The notes: generated by a model not told the origin, from the letters alone. A stretch of 64,000 nucleotides of DNA from Armigeres subalbatus (GCF_024139115.2 NC_085140.1:428543240-428607239), one strand, 5' to 3'; counted from the first letter of the stretch, positions 10,510 to 24,300 are shown. Translations and numbers: made by a program.

Positions 10510-13500
10510 GCGGAATTTGGGGCAAGTGTGCTATCTTAAGCACTTTGTTCAGTAACTTTTGAAAAACTCTTTGTTAAAACTTGGATATGGTTTCAATACC
10601 AATTTACATTTAAATTTTCACTAATGATTGAGACCCAGAAAAAATAAATGCAAAAAAGCTATTTCTGAAGCATTTTAAAAATTGTTATAAATAACGAGTT
10701 TTTTTTGGGCTACGGGGCAAGAGTGCCACCCATATGGGGCAAGACCTAGATAATATCAAAGAATTTAAAGGAAAAATTAATATTTTAGCAGGTATGGCAC
10801 TGGTACATGCTAGAGGTATCCAAAAAGAAGCACTTTCATACATTTTTAAGTTATCCGTTATTGGGTGTGACTTTGAAAAAAAGGATTTATTGTACGTACC
10901 AAATTTTTCAATAAATATTTTTGTACAACTATTTTCGTTACATTACAAAAGTGTCATTCAAATATTGAGCAACGTAAAAAATGGTCGTTTGGGATCGTCC
11001 ATAAATCATGTCACGCATAAGGAGCGAGGAAACGTGATGGTCAATACCACTGTTTTTTGAGCTCGCATAGCTCTCATAGTGTGACATGGCGGGGAGGATT
11101 GACAATTTCCTTCATTTTTCAACGTTCAGCGGTTGAATCTGTGTACCCTGGAAGTTTACGGTTCTGGTTTCTGCATGGAAAAATTGTCCACTTTCAAATC
11201 GAGAATTAATATTTAGTGAATAGCGTGTCATGGGATTGAAATATAATTAATGGTTTACTTGATTTCGTCTTTTTTTTCAAAAAAGGAAAACAAAATAAAG
11301 GAAACTTCAACGATAACAAAACAATTATTACATGACTACAAAGTTCATACTAGTTTTAAAGAAAAGTCAAGTCACCTTCGGATCATTGCCGATTAGTGGG
11401 TACACGTTGGACATTCATCTTTGTAACATTCGTGAAACCAAGCATGGCATGCACCACACTTGTTCCACCTCTTACCATGCTCAGATAGAAGGAAACATTT
11501 GCGGCACAGATCACATAATAAATCTTAAAGTGAGTCGTCATCAACTACACGTTTGCGCTTCGTAGATTGCTTTGTATTGGGTTTCTGACGTACCTTGTTG
11601 GCTTTCTTGATAGTTTCTTTATCCTTCGATGCCTGGGACTCCTTCAAAGCCGTACGGTACGGGCTTGATGTGAGCACTGTTGCCTTTTCTTTCCTCTTTC
11701 GGGTCACCTTCCGGGTTTGTGTCTTGGGTAGCGGATGTATGGCCTCTGAAGAAACTGCAAATCCTTCATATGAAGCACTCGAGGTTCCAGGAGGACAGTT
11801 TTCTTTATCGTCAACTGCAGCAACCGAATCCACAGGTTCACAACTGCTGAGTTCCATCAGGTTTTCGTCGTTTTCTTTGTCAGGCGATCCGCAAGCTTCG
11901 ACGCCATCTCCAGTTGATGTGCCGTTGACGTTAATCGGGTTGCTGCATGAAAGGTCGATGTCGATAACATCAGCAGGTGCAAAAAGATTGTCACTGAACA
12001 CTTGCCTGTTCCGGGAAACCCGTCTTAGCAAATCCGTTAATTGCGATTGTTGCGTTGCATGTTTTAATGTAAGTCTTTCCAAAAAGTTCACTCTGCTCAT
12101 TTACGGCAACGACCTTGCCTGGATTTTCCTTAAGGCTTAAGGTATTCGTCGGTTGCCCTGGAGAGATGTGTCTTTAATGGCCCCATAAAGGTTACGTCCA
12201 ACGGGTTGCATCCGGTGACTACAGTGCGGCGGGAAGCTGATAACAGTCACGTGGTACCGACTTGCCTTTTCCAAGAACACAATGTTTTTGGTATGTGAGC
12301 TGTGACCATCAAGCAGCAACAATATCGGGCTCGATTCAGTTGGTCGAGTATGCTTTAGGAAGTGATCGAAATATTTGTCGAAGTCAAAACCCGTCATCCA
12401 TCCACTTTTGTTGCAATGGAATAATGTTTCTGATGGGGCGCCCTTCTTTAAGCCTTCCGTCATTCGAGCTCTTGCAAAAAGTAGCATCGGTGGGACGAAA
12501 ATTTCGCTCGCTGACATGGTCAAGCAGGCCATGATTCCGTGTTCCGCTGATGTTATTCCGCCAACTTTCTTTTTTCCTCGCAGCGCCAGAACCCGTGATT
12601 TCTTGGTTTGTGGTGCATAGAAGCATAAATTAAGTAAAAATATATAATCAACCTGTTTTTATTCTTACCGTGCTTAATTGATGTTTCGTCCACATTGAAT
12701 ATTCGCTTCCTGTTTTCTTAAGGAGACCGAAAAAAATTTCAACAGCAACTCGATTGAATCCTTGAAGGCGAGCAGCTGACGTGGGTTCTGCAATCCTGAG
12801 AAAAAGTTCCTGGTGCCTGGTTCGGAAGCCATAAAACTAATCCCAACTGGCCAGTGTTCAACCGGTTCGGTGTCTCGGTTGAACGGATGGTTTATGTTGC
12901 TGCGCTCCGCTAGCTCAAACGCAAGGCTGCGCACATCACGAGGACCAATTCCGTAGCATCGTTTTTCAAGATCCAAAATGTGGTTAACCAATTCCTCCTC
13001 CTGCCGCGCGTTGAAAACATGCTCGTAACAACCCAAACTCATCTCCAAGCTGGCGCCGGGAGTGTTCTCGTTGAGCTTCAGGTACTTGGCAAGAGTCTTC
13101 TTTGGAGCTTTGTGTTCTTCAGCAGCTCGTTTCACCGAACTACCTTTTTCGGTCACGGACCGCGACGGACCGCACTGCCGCTTCCATTCTGGCCGCTGGC
13201 CAACTTTTTCGGGACGAAATTCGCTGGTATTTACGCACCATTCTGCTTTACTGTGAACACAACAACTGCGTTTACGTTTTTAACAGCTTCACTCTCGAGA
13301 AAAATAACGAACATAGTAGGTGGCAGTCTTGCCCCAACATTAACAAGTTTCATAAATTAACTTTTTTTTCGGAAATTTTTTTTTTTTTTATTGGGTCATC
13401 GCTAGAAACAAATACTCTTTCATTCAATTCCACACTGCAATATACACTTTCATGATATTTTGTTTGTATGTAATCTGACAACTTCATTGAATTGGCTGGA

Positions 13501-13711
13501 ATATTATAAAATTGCACGCAATTTTGATGCTCATTATACAATTGATCATTAAAAAGTGGAGATTTGGCAATTCTATACAAAATTCCGTACACTATGTCTG
13601 GTAATACGATCGAATCTAGCTGTGTACCGGCTGGGTCGTTTAATACATATTTTATTGAATAAATGCCGGGTGGCTCACTTGCCCCTATGGCACACTTGCC
13701 CCAAACTCCGC
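10510..13711. mobile_element. pogo/Tigger-like DNA transposon, complete but degenerate
   Basis: Inverted ends GCGGA(A/G)TTTGGGGCAAGTG are flanked by TA (10508-10509 and 13712-13713), giving a 3202-bp element with Tc1/mariner-superfamily insertion style. A terminal-repeat-like sequence (GGGGCAAGAGTGCCACCC) recurs internally at ~10714, a likely subterminal binding site. The interior encodes a broken transposase on the minus strand. Confidence 0.85.
11393..13241 (-). pseudogene. pogo/Tigger-type transposase, frame-disrupted
   Basis: The family uses a CENP-B/Psq-type helix-turn-helix N-terminus followed by a DDE/D endonuclease that cuts and pastes the element. Seen here, in order on the minus strand: an ATG at 13241 starting MVRKYQR; a frameshift near 13155 into a frame continuing KRAAEEHKAPKKTLAKY (HTH); the first catalytic Asp in NVDET (~12695); a ~60-bp intron-like or indel region (about 12610-12668, begins GTAAGA); RVLALRGKKKVGGITSAE; the second Asp in LLLDGHSSH (~12300); PPHCSHRMQP. 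The third Asp is displaced by two compensating frame changes (see findings). Further frame changes follow before a Ser/Lys-rich tail. An in-frame TAA at 11525-11527 precedes a cysteine-rich finger with CRKC, CGAC, HECY and CPTC. Not functional as it stands. Confidence 0.8.
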
Positions 13712-13713
13712 TA

Positions 13714-14901
13714 GTGATTTATCATCTGCTAAATTTTTGTTCGTTTTTATCACAATGAATGGATGTTTTCCCCTACTAATATTTTGTTACTTATTTAATC
13801 CAAATATGCTTTCCACGGACGAATAATAATCTAATTTTTGGAATTCCAGAAAAAACTGAACGGCAATGTCAAGTGTGAAGCGAAATAGGAAAGATTCATT
13901 ATTCAGTCCAACATCATCGAGCAATTCATGGCTGCACAATAAATCAATCTCAATGGTGTCAAACTAAAACCATCAGAAATATTAAAAATAAAATCCAACA
14001 AAGTCCATCAAAACCGGAAGCCATAAAAGACAAACCGAAGTGCCACTTTTCCACTTCGTTTCAATCTGCTGCCCATCCGGGGTTTGCGGCTACACGGCCA
14101 CGGTGTCAGAACCGGACGACCGACCTGGCGCAGGTATCACGCGGAAGACCCCAAGTCCCGTCCATGGACCGGGCGATGAAGAGTCATCAACAATGATTGA
14201 TATGACAAAATATTTAAATTTATATTTCACACAGCGCGAAATGCATATTTTACAGAATTTATTCTCCGCATTATGGGTCGGTTGCTGGAAGAGACACACT
14301 GCACCACTCAGCGCGGAAAAGTTTGGACGAGTGATGGCGCTAACTGTGGCTGTGTGTGTCTCCTTTCGTGCCTTGTTAGGTTAGGATGGGACCCAGCTGC
14401 TCTCCGGTGCTGGCATGTTGCACTAACTCAGTGAAAGCTAAAGAAAGGCAGGAAATGGCATCAACCAGGGTCTCCGGAAATATGGTTCCCTCAGTGGGCC
14501 ACCAACCAACCAAGTCGCCAGAAAGTGAAACGAAGCTGAGGGAAAGTGTAGCATCGTTAGCGGTTGAGTAAAAGGGGAAAATGGAAAGTTGCATCACCTC
14601 ACTATCTGCAGTGTGATGACAGCACATTGGAGGGGCGAAGAGGGGCGGTGTGGTCTGCCAATGTGATTCTATATGGCAGGACAACGCGGGAAAATAACTT
14701 CTAACTTTTCACATCGCTTGAGTGCTAAATTATTCATCAGTGAAAGTTTAATAACTCATCTGGTATGTTTGCTCAATTTATTATGCGCTAGGTTTTTATT
14801 CACTCATCAGTTGTTAGCTTGAAATGATTTTTGTGTTTTCAGAGAGTTTGCAGGCAAGGGATTATTTCGAATGATTCACAGCAAACCGACTGTGAATGAT
14901 G
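13714..14901. other. Intergenic sequence downstream of the synthetase gene
   Basis: No gene supported. The 114-codon plus-strand frame at 14040-14384 and the overlapping minus frames have no recognisable domain. Several AATAAA words on the minus strand (for example near 14777-14801) are alternative poly(A) signals for the gene. Confidence 0.45.
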
Positions 14902-14911
14902 TTTATTTATT
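14902..14911 (-). terminator. Candidate poly(A) signals just after the stop codon
   Basis: On the minus strand AATAAATAAA (two overlapping AATAAA hexamers) begins one base after the TGA at 14915-14913. If used, the 3' UTR would be unusually short. Further AATAAA words lie downstream, so which site is used cannot be decided from sequence. Confidence 0.4.
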
Positions 14912-14912
14912 C

Positions 14913-15353
14913 TCAAGAAAGCTTTTGTAGAATGATATCCCGTACTTTTCGCCTCATTATCTTTCCGTTGGATGTCATTGGAAGTTGTTCGACAAACAAA
15001 ACACCACCTCGTAAATGCTTAGGTTCACTCAAGTGATTCGCCACCTCTTTCACTACTTCGTCAGCTGTAAGTGTTGAGTTTGGATGTTTGATAACAACAG
15101 CCGTTACCAAGTCCGATGTTCCGGTTTTGTTCGGTACTCCCGTCACGCAAACCATTTCTACCCCATCTATTTGCTGTATCACTGCTTCGACCTCTGAAGG
15201 AGACACTTGATTGCCCATGTATTTCAGAATGTCTTTCTTTCTATCCACCAAATACAGGTAACCTTCTTCGTCGAAATAGCCGATATCACCAGTGCGGAAC
15301 CACCCTTCCTTGTCCAATGCTTCTTGAGATGCTTCTTCGTTTTTGTAATAACC
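14913..15353 (-). CDS. Synthetase exon 4 (C-terminal domain)
   Basis: Residues 391-536. It starts after a CTCATAG acceptor with GYYKNEEA and ends QKLS plus TGA. It carries the TGD motif, the DRKKD hinge and the catalytic lysine of the mobile C-terminal lid that rotates between the adenylation and thioester steps. The preceding intron is only 63 bp (15354-15416). Confidence 0.92.
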   Translation of the reverse strand, partial: GYYKNEEASQEALDKEGWFRTGDIGYFDEEGYLYLVDRKKDILKYMGNQVSPSEVEAVIQQIDGVEMVCVTGVPNKTGTSDLVTAVVIKHPNSTLTADEVVKEVANHLSEPKHLRGGVLFVEQLPMTSNGKIMRRKVRDIILQKLS

Positions 15354-18300
15354 CTATGAGAGCAGATGTTTCATCATTAGTTTCAATTCAGAACTCTATG
15401 CCAAATGCAGACTTACCAAAAATGGAATTCCAACAGACTTCACCACCAACTCCCCCACCTGGTTCATCTCCAGTGGCTGCTCATCTTCGTCTACTATCCG
15501 CGCTTGCATGTTTGTCGCAACCTTCCCCACGGCGTTTGCTTTCCGTTTCAGGAAATCAGCCGCCAGGAATCCGCATTCCGAAGTTCCATAAAAGTTGTAG
15601 GACCGCCCTCCGTTTGCTTTGAGTAACTCATCCACTGCATCGCGAATGCTCTCGGAAACACTCGAAGCACCCAATGCCCATACCTTAATGCTGGAGAAGT
15701 CCGTCGCCCTCGAGCGTGGATCACTGGTGATTCCCAAGGCGTACGATGCCGGTGTGTAAAAGAACTTGATCGGGTACCGTGCGATCAGCTCGTAGAACAA
15801 ATCCACCGAAAACGGTCGTCGCGTAATTAGGCGTGTGGAATCGTTCATGATGGACATGTTGAGTACGTAGACCCCGGTACCCCAGTAGAGGGTGCTGAAG
15901 TTGAGACAGATGCCTTCGTCGTGATTGCTGCAATGAAATGACTGACTAGAAAGTGGTTCAGGTACAGAAATGAATTGAAGAATACTTACACAACTTTGCA
16001 AAACCCTGAGATAGTCTGGGCGTGTGAGTTGCAGACTCCTTTTGGTAGACCAGTGGTTCCTGATGAGCAAGTAATGTTTGCGACCAATTTGTACGAATCT
16101 CCCAGATATCGAGGACTGGAATGTAGTGCAACAGAAAAATATTGTTTTTTAAAATATTGTCAAATACGCTCTATATACTGCCGCTAACCGCAAGTCGAGC
16201 ACATCTGTATATGGCGTCCATATCAATATGTGCTCGACTTGTGGTTAGCGGCAGTATAGGTTACATTCACTACGCTATATGCCAAATAGTAATTATTTGA
16301 ATTTTAATTCTTTCTATCTGTTTTCACGTTGAGGTTATGGGTTTGAGTCCTACCAAGACACGTGGATTCTTTTTCGCAAATTTAGTATCAATTTGTCTAT
16401 TTTGGAAAAATGTGTTGTGCATATGCACAACCAAGATATTTAACAAAAGTGTTGAGGATTTTTGGAGAGATATTTGATCCGTCCTTGGTAGCACCGAAGC
16501 TACCTCATTATGCACGGATCACATAAACGATTTGCATCGCGATGTAAGGAAGCAATTAGTACAGGAGAAAAATGCGCTAAGGCGAACAAGGCTACAAGCT
16601 GCACACGGGTGCGGAACAGACGAAACTCGATTCTTCGGTGGAAACAGCGTCATAGTTCGAGAGATAAAAAGCTCTCATGTTTTTAACATCATTCATAAAA
16701 GAGAATAAGAACATTAGGTACCAATCAGTGGATTAAAAGTATAAGCTGTGCAAGGGCTACCCATCGAGCCGGGTAAAGCGCTTATACAGCTAAACATCGC
16801 CTTGTTCAGCTTAATTTGGCTTGAATTGATTGTTGGGTATATACACGTGAACAGATTTTGATCAGTTTAGGTGTCTCCCCTATGAAATAATACTAGAAAC
16901 ATATAGAATGACTATAATTGACTTTCATTGGCAGCTAATTGACTATAATTGGCAAAAACCTGATGGCTGGATCCGGTGGAAACCTTCATTGATTCGACCT
17001 CTTAAAGGTCGATTACTTGGTACTATATAAGCATAAGTTTCCGAAATTCCGAACACAATGAAGGTTTATATGGATTCCTACGGAAGTTCCTTCAGGAATT
17101 CCTGCGGAGTTTCTTCAGGAATTCCTCCGGAAGTTTCTTCAGGAATTCCTCCGGAAGTTCCTCCAGGAATTCTTCCGGCAGTTTCTCCAGGAATACCTCT
17201 GGCAGTTCCCTCAGAACTTCCTCCGAAAGCCACTTTAGGAATTTCTCCGCAAGTTCCTCCAGGAATTCCTCCAGAAATTCCTCCGCAAGTTCCTTCACAA
17301 GTTCCTCCAAAAAATTCCTCCGAAAGTTCCTCAATGAATTCAATTTTCAAATTTTCACGTCAACTTTCCCAAACTTATCGCCATTATTAAGAAAATTGCT
17401 TTGAATCTCCTTTCGACATTTTCCCTGGAGTTCCTTTAGAAATTCCCCAGAGAAATCTTCATAAATTACCGTCATCGGGGGTGAGAATGGGGTGAGAATT
17501 TCGAAATAAATTCGTCTGAAAATTCATTTGTCGATTTCTCCAAAAATATCCACTGCTGTGCTGGAAATTTCTTCAAAAACTTCTTCTGAATTCCTCAAAG
17601 ATTGGCCGTCGTAATCCCTCTGAAAATTATTTAAGAAATTCTGGAAAGAAATTGAAGATTCTACTGAAAGTCTTCTACAAATTTCTCTCTCTCCCCTGAA
17701 TTTCTCTAGAAGATCATCCGAAAATCCTTCAGTATTTTCTTCAAGCTATTCTACAGAAAATTCCAAAAGGAACTGCTCAGGGAAATTCTTTCGATAAGAC
17801 AATTTTTTCAGGAAAAAGGATTTTCCGGAGTATCGGGAGCATCGGAAGAAATTCCTAAATCATTCACTGGACGATTTTCTTAAATAATTCCTGTAGAAGT
17901 TCTCGAAGATATTCCTGGTTTGAATCCTTGGAGTTTTCCAAACTTTGAACAACATCTTCGTGAGAAAACGAAGATCTACGTAGGGGTAGCGGCAGAGAAC
18001 CTGGCCGGATCTCTTGATAAACCGCTGAAGGAAATTCTCTATTGTATTGCATGCAATTTATATGTGAAGGTGATGAAACAAATAACCAAACTCTTTAGCT
18101 TGAATGATCCCGTTCTTAAGAAAGCTTCACTCATCGATCCAAAGAATTTGGAGAACATTACCAGTCTCAGTTAGATCCTGAAGGAGTTTCCAACCTTTTT
18201 CAATAGTGGACCCGAGGTAAAGTTGAAGAACGAGTTTCGGGAGCTCAGGGCCGCAATTCTCAGTAAAAGAATCAGATCGAAGAGCAGGACGATACGATGA

Positions 18301-21300
18301 CAAGCTGGGCAAAATCGCTGGGCTGTAAACGGCAAGAAGGAAAGCTGTCATTTTCATTATTAAGAAAATTCATCCAAACTTTTCATCTCATCTCTCATTT
18401 GTCAGCAACTGTCGTAAGGATGTTTTCGGATCTAGGTCATTTGCCATGACGGTAATTTGTCATAACGGAAATTTGGCATAATTTAGAACTTTTAAGCAGA
18501 AAGGGTTATTCGATATTTTTTTTAATAGATGAAGTAGAACGAGGATATGTTCTGATAAATTTAAACTGATGGTAGACATTTCACGAAAGAACGGACAAAT
18601 GAAACAGCTGAATTACTTCTGAGGAAAGGATACCATTCAAACGACTACTTCCAAAAAAGAAATCTTATTCCTCGTTGATAGATGCCAGGCAAACACCTAC
18701 TTTCAAAAAAGCAATCACATCCATCATTGCCTTATTCCGGGCCAATTCCTATTTTGAAAGAATGGATCAAATTCACCAGTGCACAATAGAAAAAATCTCC
18801 GCTCGACTTCAAGTACGAGTCAAGTACGAGATACTGAAGACGAGCTTACTGCTGAGGTCGAAATACGTATCTGTCAAAGGTACAATAAAGTAGTGGAATT
18901 AAATGGAATTGTACAAACTCGTCTTCTTCTTCTTCTTCTTTTTCTTCTTATTGGCATTACATCCCCACACTGGGATAGAGCCGCCTCGCAGCTTAGTGTT
19001 CATTAAGCACTTCGACAGTTATTAACTGCGAGGTTTCTAAGTCAACTTACCATTTTTGCATTCGTATATCATGAGGCTAACACGATGATACTTTTATGCC
19101 CAGGGAAGTCGAGACAATTTCCAATCCGAAAATTGCATATACCGGCACCGGGAATCGAACCCAGCCACCTTCAGCATGGTCTTGCTTTGTAGCCGCGTGT
19201 CTTACCGCACGGCTAAGGAGGGCCCCAATCATGACAAGTGAACATTTTAGCTTCTTTAGTCGTGCAGTGGACAAATATAACTCCACTGGAAAATTCTAGA
19301 TCAGACTAGTCATGTGAGGTTATAAGCAGGGTTCATAATGCTCACTCAATCTCAGGAGCACATGATTTTCCCTCACGAAAGTTTTCGGGGAGAAATCGCT
19401 TTTCGGGAAAGAAAAACAGCCTGGAGAGTGATAACAATTTTTCGCTCACTTCGATTGCCGCTAAACGTTGGTTTGCTCTTTTTCTTTCATATTCGAGTCT
19501 TTTCGTGGCATCATCAATGCAAATGGTAGTAGCTTATGTGGAACAAATAGCTTAACGCTTTCATACAGATAGCGTGATGGTGTGGCTAAAGTAAGCGCAT
19601 CCCCACAGCTATTATTGTTACTATTCTGGGTTCGAATCCCGGCGCGGCCATACAATTTTGTAATTGTTCTGCGATAATTCTCGCGAAAAGTGAGTGAGAG
19701 GTGAAAGTAATGAAACGAAAAAGGATTTTCATCTAATAGGTAAGATTTTCGTTTATCTTCCAATGCCAATTCTAGAGAAAAGATTGATGGGTGAAAGATG
19801 ATCCTCAACATAAACAACGAAATAAGATTTTCCCTTGGCCCGAAAAACGCTTGCTTTGGTCTCATTGAAACGAAAAGTCGAAACCCTGGTTATAAGTAAG
19901 CAATTTGAGGAATATGCATGGGGAGCATGGGGAAAAATCAGCAATATCTCAATTTCCAACATCGTGCAGTAGACAGAACTCACATAACACGATTTTTGGC
20001 ATAATTTGAGGTCGAACCACAGAGAACAGACGTTCATCTTCGTTCGTGTGCTTTTGTAAAAGTTTGTACACGCTAAAAATGAACTACTCAAAATTGAGTC
20101 GAATCCGACTCATTTTCATTAAAAACGGGACAACTCAAAATTTGAGTAAAAGATACTACTTCAATAAAATGATGATTGCACTTAAACTAGGAGTCTGTTT
20201 GTCGTAAAATGCACTTAGATAGATAGATAAACTTGATTCGCATCTGTCGTATTAAAAATTGATGGAAGGCCAAGCTTAACTTTCGCGAAATCATCATTTT
20301 ATTGAAGTAGTATCTTTTACTCAAATTTTGAGTTGTCCCGTTTTTAATGAAAATTAGTCGGATTCGACTCAATTTTGAGTAGTTTATTTTTAGCGTGTAC
20401 TGGTCATTTTGAAGTATGTCGTTATGCCCCCGTTACGCGGTGCTAGTGTGCTAATAAATATGGTAGAAATTTGCCATGTTTTACTTTTTAGCGCTAGTGT
20501 TCATTTCGAATTGCTCCTAGGTTCACTCTTAGGTGGCAGCACTACATTGTTTATGTAGTGTATGCCAACGCCATCACTTAGTGATATTGAGTTTTTATGT
20601 CGGGCAGCCTGCGTTGGCGGCGCTGAGGTTCGAATCTTTACACACGTTTATAACGAAATTTTGTTCGTGCATCCATGTCTGTTCTCTGTGGTCGAACGTC
20701 TATTCTGTAAGAAGGGATCACTCCACCATTTCCTTAAACCGGACAAGCACATACTTTTAAAGAAAGCGATCACATTCACGATTGCTTTAAGCCGAGCAAG
20801 CGTTTAACATTGGAACCAAGTTGTTTACATCGTCTTTGGTACAGATATGTTTCGTTTTTATCACGTTCCGATTTTGTCACGCTCCGATTTTTTCACGCTC
20901 TGACTGTTGTTGACGAAACAACGTTTTTTCAACAAGAAAATTCAATCATTTTTTTAGAGATTTGGCTTTTAAATTTAAATAACTTCGGCTAGTACCTGGC
21001 CAAATGTTGTATTTATAGTATTTCAAACACTAGCGGTAATAAAGCTAACAATGTCTCTTCCCCATGGAAACTCGATGTAGCTGAGAGTTTGAAAATCCAC
21101 CGACAGGTACAAACAGCGCTGATGAATAAGGATCAGGGAAATGGCAGCTCTTGGCTCTTCAAGTTTCTACCTAAGCAATAAAGTAATTAACTGTATAGGT
21201 AAATAAAGTAGGCAAATTAGATTAGGTACCTAGCGTAGTATAAATAGTGTAAGTTGCGATTGTTTTCTTCAAGTCGAGTCAAGTACGAGACACTGAAGAC

Positions 21301-24300
21301 GACCACACAGTTGCGAAATACGTATCTGCAAAGATAACGAAAATTAACTAGTGGAATTAAATGGAGAGTACTTAATTCGTCTTAGACGGTTGAAATAAGA
21401 CAAGGTTTCTCTTCACCGACTCCCCCTCATCGAAATAAAAGAGATAAGATGTGGGTTTGTTTGCACTTGATCATGAGATGCTCTTAGACTCGATATCAAA
21501 TCGTTGAAACAAATGATGCCATAATAAAATATTTTCACGATTACTTTGACATTACTATTACTTTCGAAAAATTTCCAAGAACACATCTCAATACCGTATT
21601 ACATTTCTTCAAAACGTCATTGATCTCAAATCATTTCAATACCAAATTTTCAAAACGACTTTGACCTATCCAATGATCCAACTTATCCATTTAGCTTATA
21701 TGACATTAATCATCACTTGTACTAGCCAGGTCATTATGGTTGGCTAAAATATTCTGGAAGTCGTATTGTTTTATGCAATTATCCAAGTCCGTTTTACGCC
21801 TCAACAAGAAAGTCCGCAGCTAAATTGCTCGACACAAACACCTCCTTAGTTATTGTGCATCTAGTAGATATCATTTTGAAGGACCTTGAACATCTTCTTT
21901 TTTTGCTATAGCCGGCTTTTCAACTTAGTATTCTTTTAGCATTTCCTTTGTTATTAATTAAAAGCTTTTCTATGCCCGCAATTGCATGAGTGAGTATATA
22001 TCTTGTGACGCAATTACAAAGGGAACGCTGTGCCGAAAATATCCTAGACCGGACCGGATCTAACTCATTATTTCCGGATTGACAATCCTACGCCTATGCT
22101 CACAATGCTAACTGGCGACCGGCGACCCCTTGGACATCTTATGCTTAGGGGAATTAGGATCCTATGATTTTTGAACTGGATTTGGTACACACAGACGATG
22201 AGGGCATTATAAAAGTCATGATTGATCTAGCAGAAAACGTTTTGCAGTACCGTGAATACCTCGTATTCCAGAAAATTGGGTTTCCATTATTCCTATTGGA
22301 TATATTAAGTATATGTCAAAGACATTGCAAAAACTTTGATTGATTGACCTGGTAGATACTTTGCGCTGAACTCGAGAATCCGAATCCCAAAGTGCCCGAA
22401 TCCCAAGGTGTCAGGCGACCCGTGCCGAAGGGATGAATGACCTGGAGCGTGAAACAATTAGCCAGGTCGTTAACGGAGCATGTGGAGGTTCCACAGAGTG
22501 AGGGCTGCTTCGGCGGCAAGCGAATGGCAGTGGGTGGTACCCACACACCCCCAAGTGGTGCACATGTGGTGCAAGCGAATGGGAGTTGACAAGTGGTGCC
22601 ACCCTGTTGCAGGACGGGGTGAGCACCATACTGAGTGAGGACTGTCTAGTGTCTATGTTGTGAGATGGGCATGGGGTACACCCTGCAGGGTACCTATTGT
22701 TCCTCTTGCAGTCATTCAAGCGGCATAGGCAGGTGAGTGTTGGGGCACATGTGGTGGCAGTGTATCTTGTGCAAATGTGTTGCATGGGGAGTGTCGAAGA
22801 GTTGAGGCGCATACGTGCACTTGTGTACGTCATGGAGGGCGCGCAATGCCCAATAGTCATCCCCCGAAGTATTGCTTAATTGCGGGCCGGGGGAATGACT
22901 GGAGAGGAACGAGTTGGTTTTAGTGGGTCGGGAGTGGTGATCCCATCCCCACACTACCTGGGTTCGCCTCACCAGGTGTCTGGTTGCAGATATCCATTAC
23001 CTTCGTTAAAAAAAAATGTTGGGTACATATCGATGTTGAGGACATTGGAAAAAGCCTTGGTTGTCCGGTAGATACTTTTGGTTGAACTTGGGAACATTTT
23101 TGAATACCTAAAACATCATTGAGCAAATTGGATTTAATGATGCTCATGTACCTATTGAACTGGATTGGGTATATGGCGATGATAACAACTTGGCATAAAC
23201 CCTCGTTGATTTAGTAGATACCGTGGGCATCTGGTATTCCAAAAAACTGATCACTGTCTTAACGACCACAATAACTAAACTTGATTGAGTGTTGAGATTT
23301 ATTAAACAATGTGGTATAGGATCCGAATATTTCAGATTCATCTACAAGCTGTCAGAAGCAAAATCTTCCCAAGGTTTTGAATATCTAGGTCTTCAGGGTA
23401 TATAGACGAGAACCTTCCAAACAATATGTTTCAAAACTCGATGTTTATCTTCCTTCATATCCACTATAATGCAATGTAATCCATGTAAGTAGCGAAAGGT
23501 TCAAACACAAAAGATTTCACTTGAATAAATATGACTGTTATATAAAAAAATCTTTGCAGACCTTGAGAATAATGTATAAGTCTTTAGCTATTCTTCTTCT
23601 TCTTCTTATTGGCATTACATCCCAACACTGGGACAGAGCCGCCTCGCAGCTTAGTGTTCATTAAGCACTTCCACAGTTATTAACTGCGAGGTTTCTAAGC
23701 CAGGTTACCATTTTTGCATTCGTATATCATGAGGCTAGCACGATGATACTTTTATGCCCAGGGAAGTCGAGACAATTTCCAATCCGAAAATTGCCTAGAC
23801 CGGCACCGGGAATCGAACCCAGCCACCCTCAGCATGGTCTTGCTTTGTAGCCGCGCGTCTTACCGCACGGCTAAGGAGGGTCCACCTTTAGCTATTAGAT
23901 ATAAACTAATTTTATGCCAACAAACTTGAACGCAGGCATTTACGTTTATTACTAAACAGCTAAATATCTAGAAAATGTAATAAAATTCTAGATTTCCATG
24001 ATATACGGAATCTGCAATAAATGAGATATTAGAGAATACCCCAAATCTGGAGCATTCTTAAATCTGCAAAAATCTAAAAATCTACTAAATCAACCAAACT
24101 TCTGAAACATCACCATCTCCATTTCACTGTTTTTGAACAATGGTTGTTCAAACTGAATACTTTCAAAAGACAACGGAAAACGAATAATACTCAGTAGACC
24201 AGTAAGGCATATTTCGCTTATCGAACAGTTTTCACAACTAGAGCACAGATCGAACAATCGCCTCATAATACATTACATATTAATTACACATCTTAGTCAA

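Noticed and set aside
14040..14384. 114-codon frame downstream of the synthetase gene
   Set aside because: No recognisable motif. Overlapping frames on the opposite strand are equally open.
17078..17350. Overlapping Glu/Leu-rich and Pro-rich open frames on both strands
   Set aside because: Both are translations of a ~24-bp self-complementary minisatellite, not genes.
19588..19655. True tRNA gene
   Set aside because: The B-box is excellent, but the stems and anticodon arm do not form a convincing cloverleaf, and it lies within an hAT-like element.
22411..22860. 149-codon minus-strand frame
   Set aside because: Cys/Thr/Pro-rich translation of the antisense of a GC-rich LINE 3' end marked by poly(A) on the plus strand.
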